A stretch of 64,000 nucleotides of DNA from Glandiceps talaboti (lineage: Eukaryota; Hemichordata; Enteropneusta; Spengelidae), in the NCBI RefSeq assembly GCF_964340395.1, contig NC_135557.1, forward strand, positions 20,623,725 to 20,687,724, in the 5' to 3' direction. This document shows positions 1-12,300 of this stretch, one piece after another. The translations under genes and the position numbers were made by a program. A model generated the notes under the pieces. It ran no database searches and was not told the origin of the DNA. It saw only the letters and a list, made by a program, of their open reading frames with translations. How positions within the stretch are numbered: the first letter of the stretch is position 1; every line of letters begins with the position of its first letter.

Positions 1-2
1 TA

Positions 3-3000
3 GAATGTGTGACACATGACAAAAGTGGTCAGTTGGAATGGTACAAAGAAAGCGGTGGTGATCTACTTAAACTCAGTTCTGATACCGATGTTATAGAATC
101 ATTTGACGGCAGGTTAGTCTCTCATCTCGATTACCATATCCATCCCATAATACTCACTTTCTGGCTCAATCTAAGTCTCGGCTACTCAGACTCTCACCTG
201 TGGGGCTCTACTGGACGAGATCACCCAGAGTCCCCCGGTGTGAGAGTATGGGTAACCGAGACTAGATCAATCTAAGTAAACAGTTTGGAACAAGTTTATG
301 CATTTGACTGTTAAAGCATAGAGCTCAGGCTTAGTTAGTTATGTTTAAGGAAACAAACAAACAAACAAATAAACAAACAAACAAACAAACAAACAAACAA
401 ATAATCTAACTAACAAACAAACAAACAATCTAACTAACTAACTAATTAACAAACAAACAAACAAACAAACTAAATAAGCAACATATAAACACTGACAAAG
501 ATGAACGACATGGTAATTAAAAATCAATATCAACAATGTTCATATGTAATAATATTTAAAATATTATGTTTTCCTATATAAGAAATGGTCACTATTGTCA
601 TAGGGGTGTTTCCATAGTAACCATTTCACATATAGGAAAACACTTGATATATAGAAACACTGTTGATATATACTTGTTATTACCATGTCGTTCATATGTT
701 TGTCGGTATATGTTATTTATTTATTTATTAATTAATTAATTAATTTATTTGTTTGTTTGTTTGTTTGTTTGCTTATTCATTTATTTGTTTGTTTGTTTGT
801 TTGCTTGCTTGCTTGCTTGCTTGTTTGTTTGTTTGTTTGTTTGTTTGTTTACTTGCTTGTTTCCTACACATAACTAACTACGCCTGAGCCCCTATAGTTA
901 TAAACCAAAGTCAACAAACATCTGCAAGTCATTGATAAGTAAAATGTCTTTGCACAATCGTTTTAACGCTAAATTCTGTGTTTTTCTTAAGTTCTGGTTC
1001 AAACAGCATTTGAATAGTTATACTTGTAGTTGTCAATTTCACAAGATATTAAATATGTATATAATATCAAATTCACCATCGTCGTAAATAACAACCTCTT
1101 TTACGTCTCTGAATCACTAGAATACAAATTTACTAATATGTAATGAGATAGACTATTCCTACGAATGCATACACAGAGCTAAGCGAATTGTTATGCAACA
1201 AACTTCAATATCGCTGATTATTTTTTTTTTTTAATTTTGTCCGTCACCATGGAAACCATGGACAGGTTTTCAATCACCGGGGATCAACTACAAGGTCAAT
1301 ATATTCTAAGCATATCCAATTTACAATACAGTGACGCCGGCGATTATTTGTGTCATTTGACGACACAAGGTGTACAGCCTTCTGTATGGTCACAACGATG
1401 TGAACTGTCTGTCGAAGGTAAGACTACGACGTAGGTGGCGCTCTTCACTGTCGCCATATATGTAATATTTGTGACAGTCTTGCCCGGGCACATGTGTTAT
1501 ACACGTGGATGGAAACCGGTATCATATATTATTGAATGGAATGGAATGGAATGGAATGGATTAAAATGAAATTGTTTATTTATCAGGTACAGGAAAGAAT
1601 TTAAAAAAAAAAAAAATTGTACATTCCAAACAGAAATAAATTTGATCTCAGAACTAGTATGGGTCACTATTCTATGTCTCTAGTGATACAATCTAAGTCT
1701 ATCACTGAACGTTATATGAAAATGATATCTTATAATATTTAAATATTATCTATACAGATCCAATACCACCTGGTGAAAGCTACCCTGTGTGTGAAATACC
1801 GCCACCACCGTACGAAGAAGGTGATAATATAACGATTATTTGCCGATCACAAGGTGGATACCCATCAGCTCAGTTGGCATGGAGTAGCAATGGTGTTGAA
1901 TTGCCATCAGAAATTCTAGAAACTGGCAGTGGATCAACACGTGTAGCGTTGAATCTAATGCTTGACTACAGCCATTCAGTCTCAGCATTGGTGTGTACTT
2001 CAAGTTATGGAAGTAAATCGTGTCAAGTTGGACCCCTGGCTATCAATCGTACGTAAATATACATATTTTATGTGTGAATTTTATAATGGTAATAAGTTGT
2101 ACTATGTCGCATTCTTGTTTGTGAGTGTTGATATATTTGTTGTTGTTGCTGTTGTTGTTGCTGTTGTTGTTGTTGTTGTTGTTGTTGTTACTTTTTTATT
2201 TGTTTATTGTAAACACCAGTTAATCACATGTTCTCTAAGTCAGACCATGGATGAAGTATTGCTCCTTGGTCACATAGAATTAGGATAAGCATTGAATTCT
2301 GCGGGTCCTCACAATTAACAGGCAATGACGTCGAGAAAATCATGAAGACCCAAGAATTCCCTCTCTCCTAAAACTGGCCTTAGTACCAAAGTTGTGAAAA
2401 TAAAGATATTAACTGGGTGGCGCGAAAATGAAAGCAAAATATTACATATATTTGATATTTCCATTTTGCAGTGTTAACACGAATTCGAGTAGACTTGACA
2501 CCTGAGATACTAGAATTGGAGGAAGACGACTCTGCTAGTTTGGTTTGTAATGCATCTGTCACTGAGGGCGCCCCACCAATCACCAGCTATGAATGGTCGT
2601 ATGAAAACCAAAACATCAACATTAGTGATAACAGGTTTTCCCGAGAAACTCTGAGTGTGACGTCATCAACATTGTTTATACTGAGTGCTGAAAAGAACAT
2701 GGATGATGCCAAAGTTGTGTGCGTTGCTAAGAGTGACGTAGACGCACAGATGGCAACCGCCAGTATAAGAATTGTTGGTAAGTAAATTTTGGTGTACTAT
2801 TATGGGATATATATTGGTTGATTACGTACGTCATAGTGCACGAAGTGATTCGTGGGCTTCATCAAAATGTTGAAAACATTTCTAAACTATTTCGACAGCT
2901 TTAGGGAGACATGGTGCTGGCTTTTCGTTATTAACCGATTGTGATAACATCAGTTAAATCATTTTTCTACTCAATTTGAAATACTATGCAGTTGCTATGA

Positions 3001-3941
3001 TTACGTGCTAGCATAATTTGAAAGTCTCTGTTGCATTGTCAAATTTCTGTAGTTTATGTATCAAGGAAAGAAAACATATCATTAGTCAGTTCGTATTCCA
3101 ACCTGACACGAATTCATTTTGTTTTCAGAATCAACCTTGTTTGGTCTTAGTTATCAATTACTTGCTGCTGTGGTTGCCTTGGTGATAGGTATTGTTGTTG
3201 CACTGATCGTCGTTGGCATAATCATATATTGTGTTTGGAAGAAGAGGCAGCAGAAGGAAGGTGTGTATATTTGTTTGTTTGTTGACATATTTGTTTCATT
3301 AAAAAATTGAAGCTTGAAGTGGAAGAAGAAGTGGCGGTGGGAATATGTGTGTCTTTGTCACGTGTGTTTTTGTCTTCGAATTCGTCTGTGTCTGTGTCGT
3401 CTTGTGTACAGGTAAGACAGATGATATAAGAGGGAAGACTTGAGTATTGTTTACGTCACTCATTGTATAGTGTGCCGACAGTGTCACTTCGATTACCCTC
3501 AGATCAACAAATTTGGTGGTTTGAGCTTAAATGTAGTTGGACCATCTTCGTAAACAGTAGCCTCTTTTACGGCACCGTTCAAGAAACACCACCAAGTAGC
3601 TAGTCTCGCTTACCCAGACTCTCGCCGCTGGGGGTTCTGTCTGACTTCGGAGACCACCCCAAACCTCGTTTAGGAAGGTCTCGTAGGCTAGACCCCTCAG
3701 CGGTAAGAGGCTGGGGTAACCGAACCGCCAAGCAGTGTCGCGGAAGAAATACAATGTTACAGCTCTGGTTTGCAAATGAGTTGGACGGACAGAGTCAAAT
3801 CCCAAACATACAATTTCTACCATGTATAATAAAGTGATGTCTGTCAACTTATTAGTTTATTTAAAATGTGTGATTACTTGTTTTGTAGTCTAGAAGCGAT
3901 CCGTGGACTCGAGTTTTCTCTGATAGCTTCTAAACTACTAC

Positions 3942-3984
<43 letters not shown>

Positions 3985-4582
3985 ATTAATTTGGTACAAT
4001 TTGACTCTTATAGAGGAAGAAGAAAGGAAGATCACCCGTACAATTGAAGAGTCTACAGTATCAGCTAATGTTGGCAGTGGTAATAGAAATGGAGTCCAAC
4101 CTTATGGCAAAGATGATAAATATGATTACTATATTGTCTATAATGGAGGCAAACATAACAGAAGTGCAAAACCTGGAAAACATCGACATAGCAGTAAAGG
4201 TAAACAAAATATCATCGTTCCATACAATGGGAATACACAACTCCTGGATCGATCCCTGCCTCCCATACCATTAGGTGTACCACCACCTTATTACCAGGAT
4301 GATGAACACGACCGACATAAGCGTCGAAAACGTCGTCGTCGACGTCATCGTCGCCATAGTGATGATGAGTATGATGATGATTATGATAAACACCGACATA
4401 GCAGACGTTCGCGTTCAGAGTCAAGGGATAAGGACGATAGAGGGCGCAATGATGACTATGCAGTGCCAAAGAAACGAAGATCGAGAAGGCGAGACAGAGA
4501 TAGCGACAATAAGCGAAGTCGCTCCGAACCTCCCCGATCATCCACCAGGAAACAGCGAGATGACGACAATAGACGGAGATGA
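3..4582 (+). CDS. Type I membrane protein with three Ig domains and an Arg-rich cytoplasmic tail (5' end outside window)
   Basis: Exons 3-112, 1266-1417, 1758-2048, 2472-2777, 3129-3260 and 4014-4582 join in frame (phases 2,1,1,1,1) into 519 visible residues; all junctions are GT/AG. The first two exons form one Ig fold: Cys, then Trp eleven residues later (LEWYK), ending in the classical DAGDYLC strand. Exon 3 is a second Ig domain (ITIIC, LAW, ALVC) and exon 4 a third (SLVC, YEW, AKVVC). Exon 5 carries the only membrane helix, followed by a basic stop-transfer stretch. Exon 6 is the intracellular tail with a PPPY motif and long Arg/Ser/Asp-rich tracts. The architecture fits cell-adhesion or receptor proteins of the Ig superfamily; I cannot name an orthologue. 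The signal peptide and any further N-terminal Ig domains lie left of the window. Position 1-3 reads TAG, so exon 1 may begin at 4; this is undecided. Confidence 0.85.
174..263 (+). repeat. Short inverted-repeat element, family A (90 bp copy)
   Basis: Left end AGTCTCGGCTACTCAGAC and right end GGTAACCGAGACT are inverted matches. Two longer relatives lie at 3601-3723 and 18851-19222. Sits in intron 1 of the Ig gene. Confidence 0.75.
318..897. repeat. 580-bp fold-back element with microsatellite-bearing arms
   Basis: Left end GAGCTCAGGCTTAGTTAGTT mirrors right end AACTAACTACGCCTGAGCCC. Moving inward, the left (AAAC)n tract pairs with the right (GTTT)n tract, ACGACATGGTAATTA with TAATACCATGTCGT-like sequence, and GTTTTCCTATATAAGAAATGG with CCATTTCACATATAGGAAAAC; the centre is near 607. 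Transcribed within intron 1 of the Ig gene, it could form one very long hairpin. No coding sequence. Confidence 0.8.
3129..3260 (+). CDS. Transmembrane exon of the Ig-superfamily gene
   Basis: The exon follows a TTTTCAG acceptor and ends at a GTGTGT donor; phase 1 on both sides. It encodes a short juxtamembrane stretch, about 27 hydrophobic residues (LLAAVVALVIGIVVALIVVG and on), then WKKRQQKEG. The basic residues right after the helix set the orientation: Ig domains outside, tail inside. Confidence 0.88.
3601..3723 (+). repeat. Short inverted-repeat element, family A (123 bp copy)
   Basis: Begins TAGTCTCGCTTACCCAGACT and ends GGGGTAACCGA; the interior shares the GAGACCACCCC and GGTCTCGTAGGC blocks with the 18851 copy. 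Lies in the intron between the transmembrane and tail exons. Confidence 0.75.
4014..4582 (+). CDS. Last exon: Arg/Ser/Asp-rich cytoplasmic tail of the Ig-superfamily gene
   Basis: Starts after a TTATAG acceptor immediately downstream of a (GTT)n tract and runs to TGA at 4580-4582, giving about 189 intracellular residues. Visible parts in order: an acidic start (EEEERK), a Tyr-rich patch (DYYIVYNGG), a proline stretch with PPPY (a WW-domain ligand form), then a very basic block (KRRKRRRRRHRRH), an acidic Asp/Tyr block, and RS/RD dipeptide-rich sequence to the C terminus. The basic blocks resemble nuclear localisation signals and SR-type low-complexity sequence, which is unusual for an adhesion-receptor tail. 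Most of the tail is probably disordered. Confidence 0.85.
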
Positions 4583-5278
4583 AATACTCTAAAAGAAACT
4601 TCCTAATGTGCCAACAAAGCTATATTTTTTATATGAAGTAAAATGTCAAACAAGTAAATAGCGATCGTCAAGTTGTGTCACGTCAGACCGCAGTAGTCAC
4701 GTGATATTCCATCACAGTCACATCATAGTCCTATAGTCACATGATACTTCTCTGAAGTCACATGATAGTTATATGTAGTCACATGACACTCGTCCGACAT
4801 CGTCCAACTGACTGGAAAGATTGTGTAAATGTTTGTTATTCTATTTTTATAGAATTCTCGGATAATACACTTGATACAAAGAACTTATATAAAAATATTT
4901 ACAAAAAATATGTGTGTATTAAAAACTTCCCTTTACGGAATTACGTGCTATTTTTGTAACATTTGAGATTTCTATTCTTTATCTTATATAGCATTATGTT
5001 GTGTTCAATAGTGGTTGACATGGCAACCAACTGATTTTGAATATATGTGCTTTAATTTCACCTCGATATTTGGTATAACACCCTTCCAATCAACAGATAT
5101 GATATTCCAGGCCCAGGACTTATTTAACAAACAAGTTAACAATAAGGTAATTACATCAATAAATACATATATAATGTGAAGAACATGTATATCATACAAT
5201 ATCGGTCAAATATCAAAATCCCTGTTTTTCTTCACTGATTTTCAACAATGTAAATATTTTCACTCCATATATGATAGT

Positions 5279-5450
5279 CTAGAATCCACTCATATGGTGA
5301 CTTTTGGCTATTGCCTTTCCCCCACCATGCCTAGCATTTCACTAGTGACTGTTTATTTAAATCTAAAATTAGATTACAATTTCCTGCAGCAATGATTGAA
5401 TTTGGTCATTGTGGTTATATCATACAACTCAACCCTCCCAAAAGTTCTAA
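5279..5450 (+). repeat. Dispersed repeat, family F, copy 1
   Basis: About 170 bp alignable by eye with 43331-43510 in the same orientation. Shared blocks: TAGAATCCA at the start, CCTTTCC, AAATTAGATTACAATTTCC in the middle, and CAACTCAACCCTCC near the end. A fragment with the middle block sits near 41540. Confidence 0.65.
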
Positions 5451-5822
5451 TTATGTGGTGACACTATATTGATGTCATCTCAGTGAGAAAAATTTTAAAA
5501 CTTATAATTTGCACCTGATTTCTGACCAAAGCTTCATCACTTTTAATTTAAATATTGTAAATTTCCCTTACTCGACATTGAGTTTGAAGAGCCTTTGCCT
5601 CAACAATTTATTGGGTTTAAATAAAGTCAAACAAAATAAACAGCCACAAGCAAAATGCTAGGTATGGTAGAGGAAAGGTTAGAGATAAAAATCCCCACAC
5701 TGCTGGATTCTAAGCTAATTATATGGAGAATTAGGTTTTCAAATTTACACAGATGTTGGTATATTTTCTTTGTTTGTTGATTTGTTTGTGTATAAAGAAG
5801 TGTACAGGTCTTTCCGAAGTTA

Positions 5823-5835
5823 AGGTCAAAGGTCA
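5823..5835 (+). promoter_or_regulatory. Perfect DR1 (AGGTCA-A-AGGTCA)
   Basis: Two AGGTCA half-sites on the same strand with one base between, the form bound by RXR/HNF4-type nuclear receptors. Only the motif is seen; function is not shown. Confidence 0.4.
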
Positions 5836-6031
5836 ATTCAGAAATGACAGACATTTTAGTCTACAAAGGGCAAAGGTCATCTCATAGTGATTATGTATAC
5901 CTCCATTTTTATATAGATACTTGATTATATATGCATATTAAAAGAATTGACTTGCTGGATTGTTATTACAAATTGGCAATTTTTTAGTAGAAAATGTATT
6001 AATATTTTAATTGATGTAGCTTAGGTTGGAC

Positions 6032-6386
6032 AAAAAAATTGTATGGTTCCGATTAAGTTTAGAATAGGTGGGGTAGGAAGATTTTTTATATATTTTTTTT
6101 TCATATGTCTAGTGAGTGTCTAGTTCAGGTAGTTATATTTTCCATTGTTTTCCATATCTCTGTGTTATTGGTTTCTTCTCATCAGATGTACAACCATTAC
6201 AGAACAGAAGAACAGTTTTTTATTGTCTTTTTACAACGTTGTAAGTTGATGTCAGTTTCCGCATCCACTATTACTAGTGAGACTTCACAATTGTTGCAAA
6301 TTTTTTTTTGAATACGTCAAAAAAAGTTTAGGGTTCGCAGTGAAAAACTAGGTGGGGTCGGGTAACCAGAACCAAACAATTTTTTA
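6032..6386 (+). repeat. TIR element, family B, copy 1 (about 355 bp)
   Basis: Left end AAAAAAATTGTATGGTTCCG mirrors right end AGAACCAAACAATTTTTTA. The whole element aligns to 40249-40620 read in reverse complement, including the GTTGATGTCAGTTTCCGCAT block and the paired ends. No transposase reading frame; a MITE-like element. Confidence 0.8.
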
Positions 6387-6747
6387 GGCATTATTACGAA
6401 AATAATAAGTATTTAAGAGTGACATTGCAATATGTCTAGTGCAACTTAATATAAAGTTTATGGTATTAAATTTAGTATATGTATGATTAATGTGTTTTGT
6501 TTTTTGTTTCTGTGTGCTGACTTTAAATAATGTAATTTTACATTATTTCATGTCAAATAAAATATATGACACTGTGTAATATATATCACTATCAAAGTAT
6601 ATTACTTAATACTAGCTAAAATAGGTTGTTTTAATTATTTAGCCTTGATTAGCACTTAGATGAAGATAATTATCTTATCTTATTTATTTGCATAGTAGTT
6701 TGATTATGTAAGCAACTCAATTTTTGTATATGTAAAAAACTAGGTAA

Positions 6748-6947
6748 GGAAAACCTGGAAATTTTTGCTAAAGACTTATTTTCGCTGGAAAAATAAACAA
6801 CACAAAAATAAGTAGTGACTGGAATACCTTCTTGCACATGAACACAATGTACCAGTCTGGTGATTAGAGAAAATAGCTCTTTGAGAACTAGCTGAAGAGT
6901 GTAAAATTGCAAAATTTTGATGTAGTGAAAATACATAGGTTTACAGT
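6748..6947 (+). repeat. TIR element, family C, copy 1
   Basis: Shares with copies at 12743 and 37328 the order: GCTAAAGACTTATTTT, CCTTCTTG, CACAATGTACCAGTCTGG, TTTGAGAACTAGCTGA. The right end reads GGTTTACAGT, the inverse of the ACTGTAAACC left end seen in copy 3. Confidence 0.7.
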
Positions 6948-7217
6948 ATACACAGATGAGGCAACAAACTGAGGAAATTATTGAAAACTAATGTATATAT
7001 AGAGTATGACAGTATCATTTTAATAGATAACTGATGAGAGATAATGGATGTATTTGACTTAGCCTGCATATCTATTGGCTAACTCTGCTATTCCACTACA
7101 CTTGTTGGATATTGGAAATAGTGAATGAATGTAGTGGTATGACAGATTCAACCCATTGATAGGATATAGTAAATACGTGGTCAGATTTAGCAAGATTCAA
7201 AATTATTTTCTACTGCA

Positions 7218-7230
7218 AGGTCAAAGGTCA
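7218..7230 (+). promoter_or_regulatory. Perfect DR1 (AGGTCA-A-AGGTCA)
   Basis: Second exact copy of the 13-bp DR1, 1.4 kb from the first, in the same intergenic interval. Confidence 0.4.
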
Positions 7231-7796
7231 ATTTCTGCACAACATTGACCATTTTACTGTCACATTCATCTGTTCATGATGTCACTCAGTACAAGAAGTC
7301 TGTAAGGCATGCCTTGATAGGGCATCCTCACACGTCAGTCGGTTAACCCTTTCACAGGCCAAGGGTGGACAAGATGACATACCTCACAGTCTACTTTGCA
7401 AGGTGTGTACACGGCTAAACATGACATATTGACTAGTTGTATTAAATTGTAAAATATAAATCCTGTACAAGTGTCATTTCTTAATAAAGCAAGATTTGCA
7501 TATCATTATTGTTAGTCTATTTTATTGTAGTGTTCACAACAGTTATATATCAGTGCTCTCAACGAGGGGTTTTAGCAGGGCACGGAGCACTGGTATCGAC
7601 GGCCACCACCCTGCTTTAATGTTTGGCACCCTGCTTTAAATGATTTACGCCCTGGTATATCAGTCGTGTGCCCTGTTGTCATAGTCTCCCACCTCCGTAA
7701 TGTTCCATGAACATTTGCATCCCCTTGAACACATCATTATTTGTTATCACAAGTATAGTTGGCCAGTCAGTGTATAAGCAGACATGACTAATATAG

Positions 7797-8092
7797 TGGG
7801 TGTGTGTGTGTGATTGTATGTATGTATGTATGTATGTATGTATGTGTGTGTGTATGTAAGTATGTATGTATGTATGTATGCAATGTATGTGTGTATGTGT
7901 GTATGTATGTATGTATGTATGTATGTATGTATGTATATGTATTGTATGTATATGTGTGTACGTCTATGTACGAGTGCAAAAGTAATGAGTCCTGATAAAT
8001 TCGATCCCGATGTTTTGAATGAATATTATTTCACAAAGGCCCAAGCAATTTGCATGTATGTATGTATGTATGTGTATGTATGTGTGTATGTA

Positions 8093-8123
<31 letters not shown>

Positions 8124-8252
8124 ATGTATGTATGTGTGTATGTATGTATGTATGCATGTATGTATGCATGCATGCATGCATGCATGTATGTATGTATGTA
8201 TGTATGTATGTATGCATGCATGCATGTATGTATCTATGTATGTATGTATGTA
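7797..8252. repeat. (TATG)n/(TGTG)n microsatellite
   Basis: Interrupted tetranucleotide repeat with GCATGCATGC patches and a unique insert at about 7970-8050. Open frames here (MYVCMYV-type and HTYIHTYI-type) are only repeat translation. Confidence 0.9.
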
Positions 8253-9361
8253 TTAAACCACACTTACACCATAAACCCCCTACACGTGTAGATGCTTACA
8301 CACATAACATTCATTCAATGTAAACCTTCACATTTCGTCTTTTTCCAAAAAATGCCAAGTTTATTTACAAAGTATTACAGGTGGTTGTTGATAATATACA
8401 AATACACAAAACTTGATTTGATAATAGAGAGAGGTTTGAAGAGAAAAATTAGTGAAATCAACGTTGCCAAAGACAGCTGGTCCAAGTCTATATAATAAGT
8501 CATAGTTTAATCAATGCTGGCATATGATGAAACATGTCATCTACCAATATATTTACAAAATACGCAAGATAAATGTATTATTCAAAACTGAGTTTATGTT
8601 GATAGAAGTGTTCTGCTATGTGTGGCAGTTACTTAGAAATGTATCAAAAAGTCAATACATATCAACGCCCAGCTCTTTTGTTGAAATTCTGATACGCTAC
8701 ACACATGAAACTTATAAATGTCATTTTTAGACACCATATTGTATCTATAGGACGGTATCACTTTACAAGGCAGTTAAAAACAACACTGCCATAATTATAA
8801 AACTTCCTTTGTTAAATCATACTGGGGTAAAGGAAATAATTATGTTCAGTTTTAAAACAGTTTTTGAGGATAAATACAGACCTTAGAATGTAAAATTGGC
8901 CTGGGTTTGTAGATATAATCTCTCAACACAAACAGAAAAGATTGGGTTTCTCACATGCAAGTTTACATAACGTGATCAAATCATAAACACTATCATAAAA
9001 TAAAGGCTGAAATTTCAACTTTTCTACCAATGTTACTTGGCAGGCAGAAATTAACATTATGTAACAGATCTATGGTCTGCATGAAAACTCAAATGTACAG
9101 CAGAGAGTTGGGTAGAGAATATAATATTTTATTCAATGCACAGAAAATTAACGAGATCGTTGCATGTAGTAATCTAATTTCCAGAATTACCGTGAAAGAC
9201 TACACTGAACTGAAGTTAAACTGAATTGGCTCAGTAACAAATAAAATCAAATATAGTCACAGAGTCCAGGTGAACTCAATATCAAATATGCAAATTATCT
9301 GCAGTCCAGGTGTAAACTCTATCAAATATTCAAATTGTATTTAATCCCGATCTTCTTCTAT

Positions 9362-12300
9362 CTATTTTGTTGTAACTAATGATACATTTGGTGCATTTAT
9401 TCTCCTCTCAACTTCAGCACAGTATTTCTCAGGAACTCCAGCATTTCTGAAAAAGTAAAAAAGTAATAAAACAAAATAAGTTATGATATATATAATCTAA
9501 AAACATTCAACTCAAAGAGAGATGCAGACCTAAGAACATAAAATTGTCCTGGTTTTGATACACGTGTAGATGGAATACAAAACAAGAGCACAGAGACAGT
9601 ATAATTTCTATACATGAATCTGTTATCTGTGGGTAGCCATCCCATATATTTCTCAAATATCACAAAGTCAAATATGATTCTTTCTTGTCTATCTTTAAAA
9701 ACCTAGGTAACACAAAGTTTGGTGTAATGTTAGTAGAATTGTGACAAAGAGGTGGAAATTTGGAAACAACTTAGAACACATGGAATAACCACAACTGGGA
9801 ACAAAAGTTTTGTATGTCTTGGGCACGACATATGATGACAACCAGTGTGCCCTCTAATGATAGCCAAATTTTATTGTAGTAAATCAATATTTTTCATTCA
9901 GCCAAGGAAAATATGAGTGACCTAAGGGACCTTTGCAACTAGACAAGTAGTGACAACCCTTAGGTCAAGAGTATTTTCAGGCTGAATGAAGAAAAATATT
10001 GGAGAATAACATTATTATACCAGCGCCAGTAATATCAAAGAAAAATTGGGGTAATGATGACAAATCTTGAATGTTTTGACTCATATTTGAACACTGTAAA
10101 ACCAGTGACATAGACACGCGTTGTCATGACATAAACGTACATTGTTGTGATGTAGAAGGACCTGGGTATATATTCCATATTTTTAGTTTATGCATGTTTT
10201 TTTTTTTTATTTATTTATTTGCAAGTCCACTCAAATAAGTCACAAAACTACCCAAGAAAACAGTTACTCATGTAAATACATGATTAGTCCACAAGTTTAT
10301 GTATGGTTTAATATATCATGTCTTACCTTAATTCTCCTAATTTCTTTCTCTTAATATCATCCAGTTTTGTTCGTCTTGCTCTAGCTTCTTCATCCAGTTT
10401 GATGCCTTCTTCAAAGAATGAATTCCTTTCAGCTATTCTCAGTTGTTCCTTCTCTCTGATTTGTTTACGTACATCGTCAGCATGTCTTAGCTTCCTTCCA
10501 TGTACCTCTATTTCTTCATCCTTCTCTTTGTCCATCTGTTCACGCTGTGCACTGTTAACAAATACAAATTATTAAATTAGTATTCATCACAGGTCTGTCA
10601 AATTCAAAGGAATGAAATGCTGTTTTGTTAAACTACACACAAATTAGTGATGTCATGAAGTGCAGTGGGCTGATTTCACACAAATGAGTGATGTCATGAA
10701 GTGTAGTGTTCTGATTTGTTAAACAACACACAAAGGAGTGATGTCATAACGTGCGGTGTTGATCTGTTAAACCATACAAACGAGTTATGTCATGAAGTGT
10801 AGTGTGCTGGTTTATTAAACAACACACAAATGAGTGATGTCATGCAATGCAGTGTGCTAATTTGTTTAAAGCACACATAGATTAATATGATATATATCTC
10901 TATTCATGCTTAGCTCTTTATAAATTTAGTATTATGTAAAAATGTATAAGGTACTCACAGCAAGACTCTCTCAAATTCAGCTCTCTCCCTGGCAGCCTGT
11001 ACAGCCAAGAAATGTTCCTTATTAGCAACCTGTACTTCACGAGCGTCTTTAAGCATTCTCTCTGTCTCTGCTTTCTTCAGAGCTTCATCTCTCTCTTTCT
11101 TTCTCCATTCTCTCTCTAGTTGTTCCTGGTTCCTCTTAGCTCTCAGAGCATCCTTCTCAGCCTGGTAGTCTTTAGCTCTTTCTTGCATGGCACGTAGTCT
11201 GGCCACTTCCTTTTCTTTTTCTATTCTCTTCTTTTCTTGTTCTGCTTCAAAGGCAGCCTCTCTCTCTCCTTTCTGCTTCATGTATTCCACCACCTTCTGC
11301 TCTTCCAGTCTCTGTTGTTCTTGTTTCATTTCTTTTTGTGTTTCAGCTTCTTGGTTAGCTCTCATGATTTCTTTCTGCGCTTCCATTTGTTGTTCATGTT
11401 TCTTCTCCAATGCTTTCAGATCCTCTACCTGTAGTTTTTCCAAGTACCTAAGCATGTGTTGAGCTTCTTGATCACGACGTTCTTGGTCTAGGAGTCGTTC
11501 TTCTTCGTTCTCAGAAATCTGTTGCAGGATAATCTGCTTACCAACGAGTCGTTCTTCTCTGCGATTATTTTCAATCTCCTCTTGTAGTTTGAGAGCGTTT
11601 TGTCTATCCACCTCCATCATTAAATCAAGTCTTTTCTCTTCATCTGTCATCTCGGATTTAATCTGACCCTTTTCCAGGATTTGTGCATCTCTGATGGCAT
11701 GGCACTTGGCATTCAGGATAAGCTGGAAACATAATATAGAAATAATATAATATTGTGTATTAGCTGTCAGCTGTATATCTCTGATCATATGATATCTCTG
11801 ATCACATGATGCAGTACGAATGAACATGTCGAAGACAAACATCAATTCACAGATCAGCTATGTTTTATGTGAGACCAGTTATATCTCATCAGAAAATTAA
11901 GCACATAGTTAAGAAATACAAGTTACAACCATAATGCTATGAGTGACAGATGATACATGTAGCTGAATTGAGATACAACTGTATCATTTATAGTAAAATA
12001 TGAGACAGAAAACAGATTATGCAACACCAGCAATACGATAGAAGATGAAATACACTTCATCACAACATACAACAACTATAACATTGAGAGACAACAAATG
12101 TATACCAGACTAAGTGCAATCAGTGCTCTAGGTAATTTCAAAGAACTAGACAATGAAACAAAATGTATTACTCTTTTTAATTGATTACCTAAAGTTTAAA
12201 CTTTCATATAAACCGTATTTAACTATTATTACTGTAGTTTATATATTTACTAGTTTCTTTTAGCACCAAAAACTTATTGCAGAAAATGCAATGAAGATAT

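Larger units (their letters stand above)
4583..9361. other. Gene-free interval between the Ig gene and CFAP45
   Basis: The two genes converge here. I see no supported exon. The interval holds four dispersed elements, two nuclear-receptor-like direct repeats and a 450-bp TATG-type microsatellite. A candidate poly(A) signal for the Ig gene is AATAAA near 5158. For CFAP45 a minus-strand AATAAA can be read near 9130; both are weak calls. Confidence 0.6.

Noticed and set aside
3527-3847. 106-codon minus-strand frame
   Set aside because: Lies over a family A element in an intron; no homology or splice support.
7804-8323. MYVCMYV and HTYIHTYI open frames
   Set aside because: Tetranucleotide microsatellite translated in several frames; no splice context or composition typical of coding DNA.
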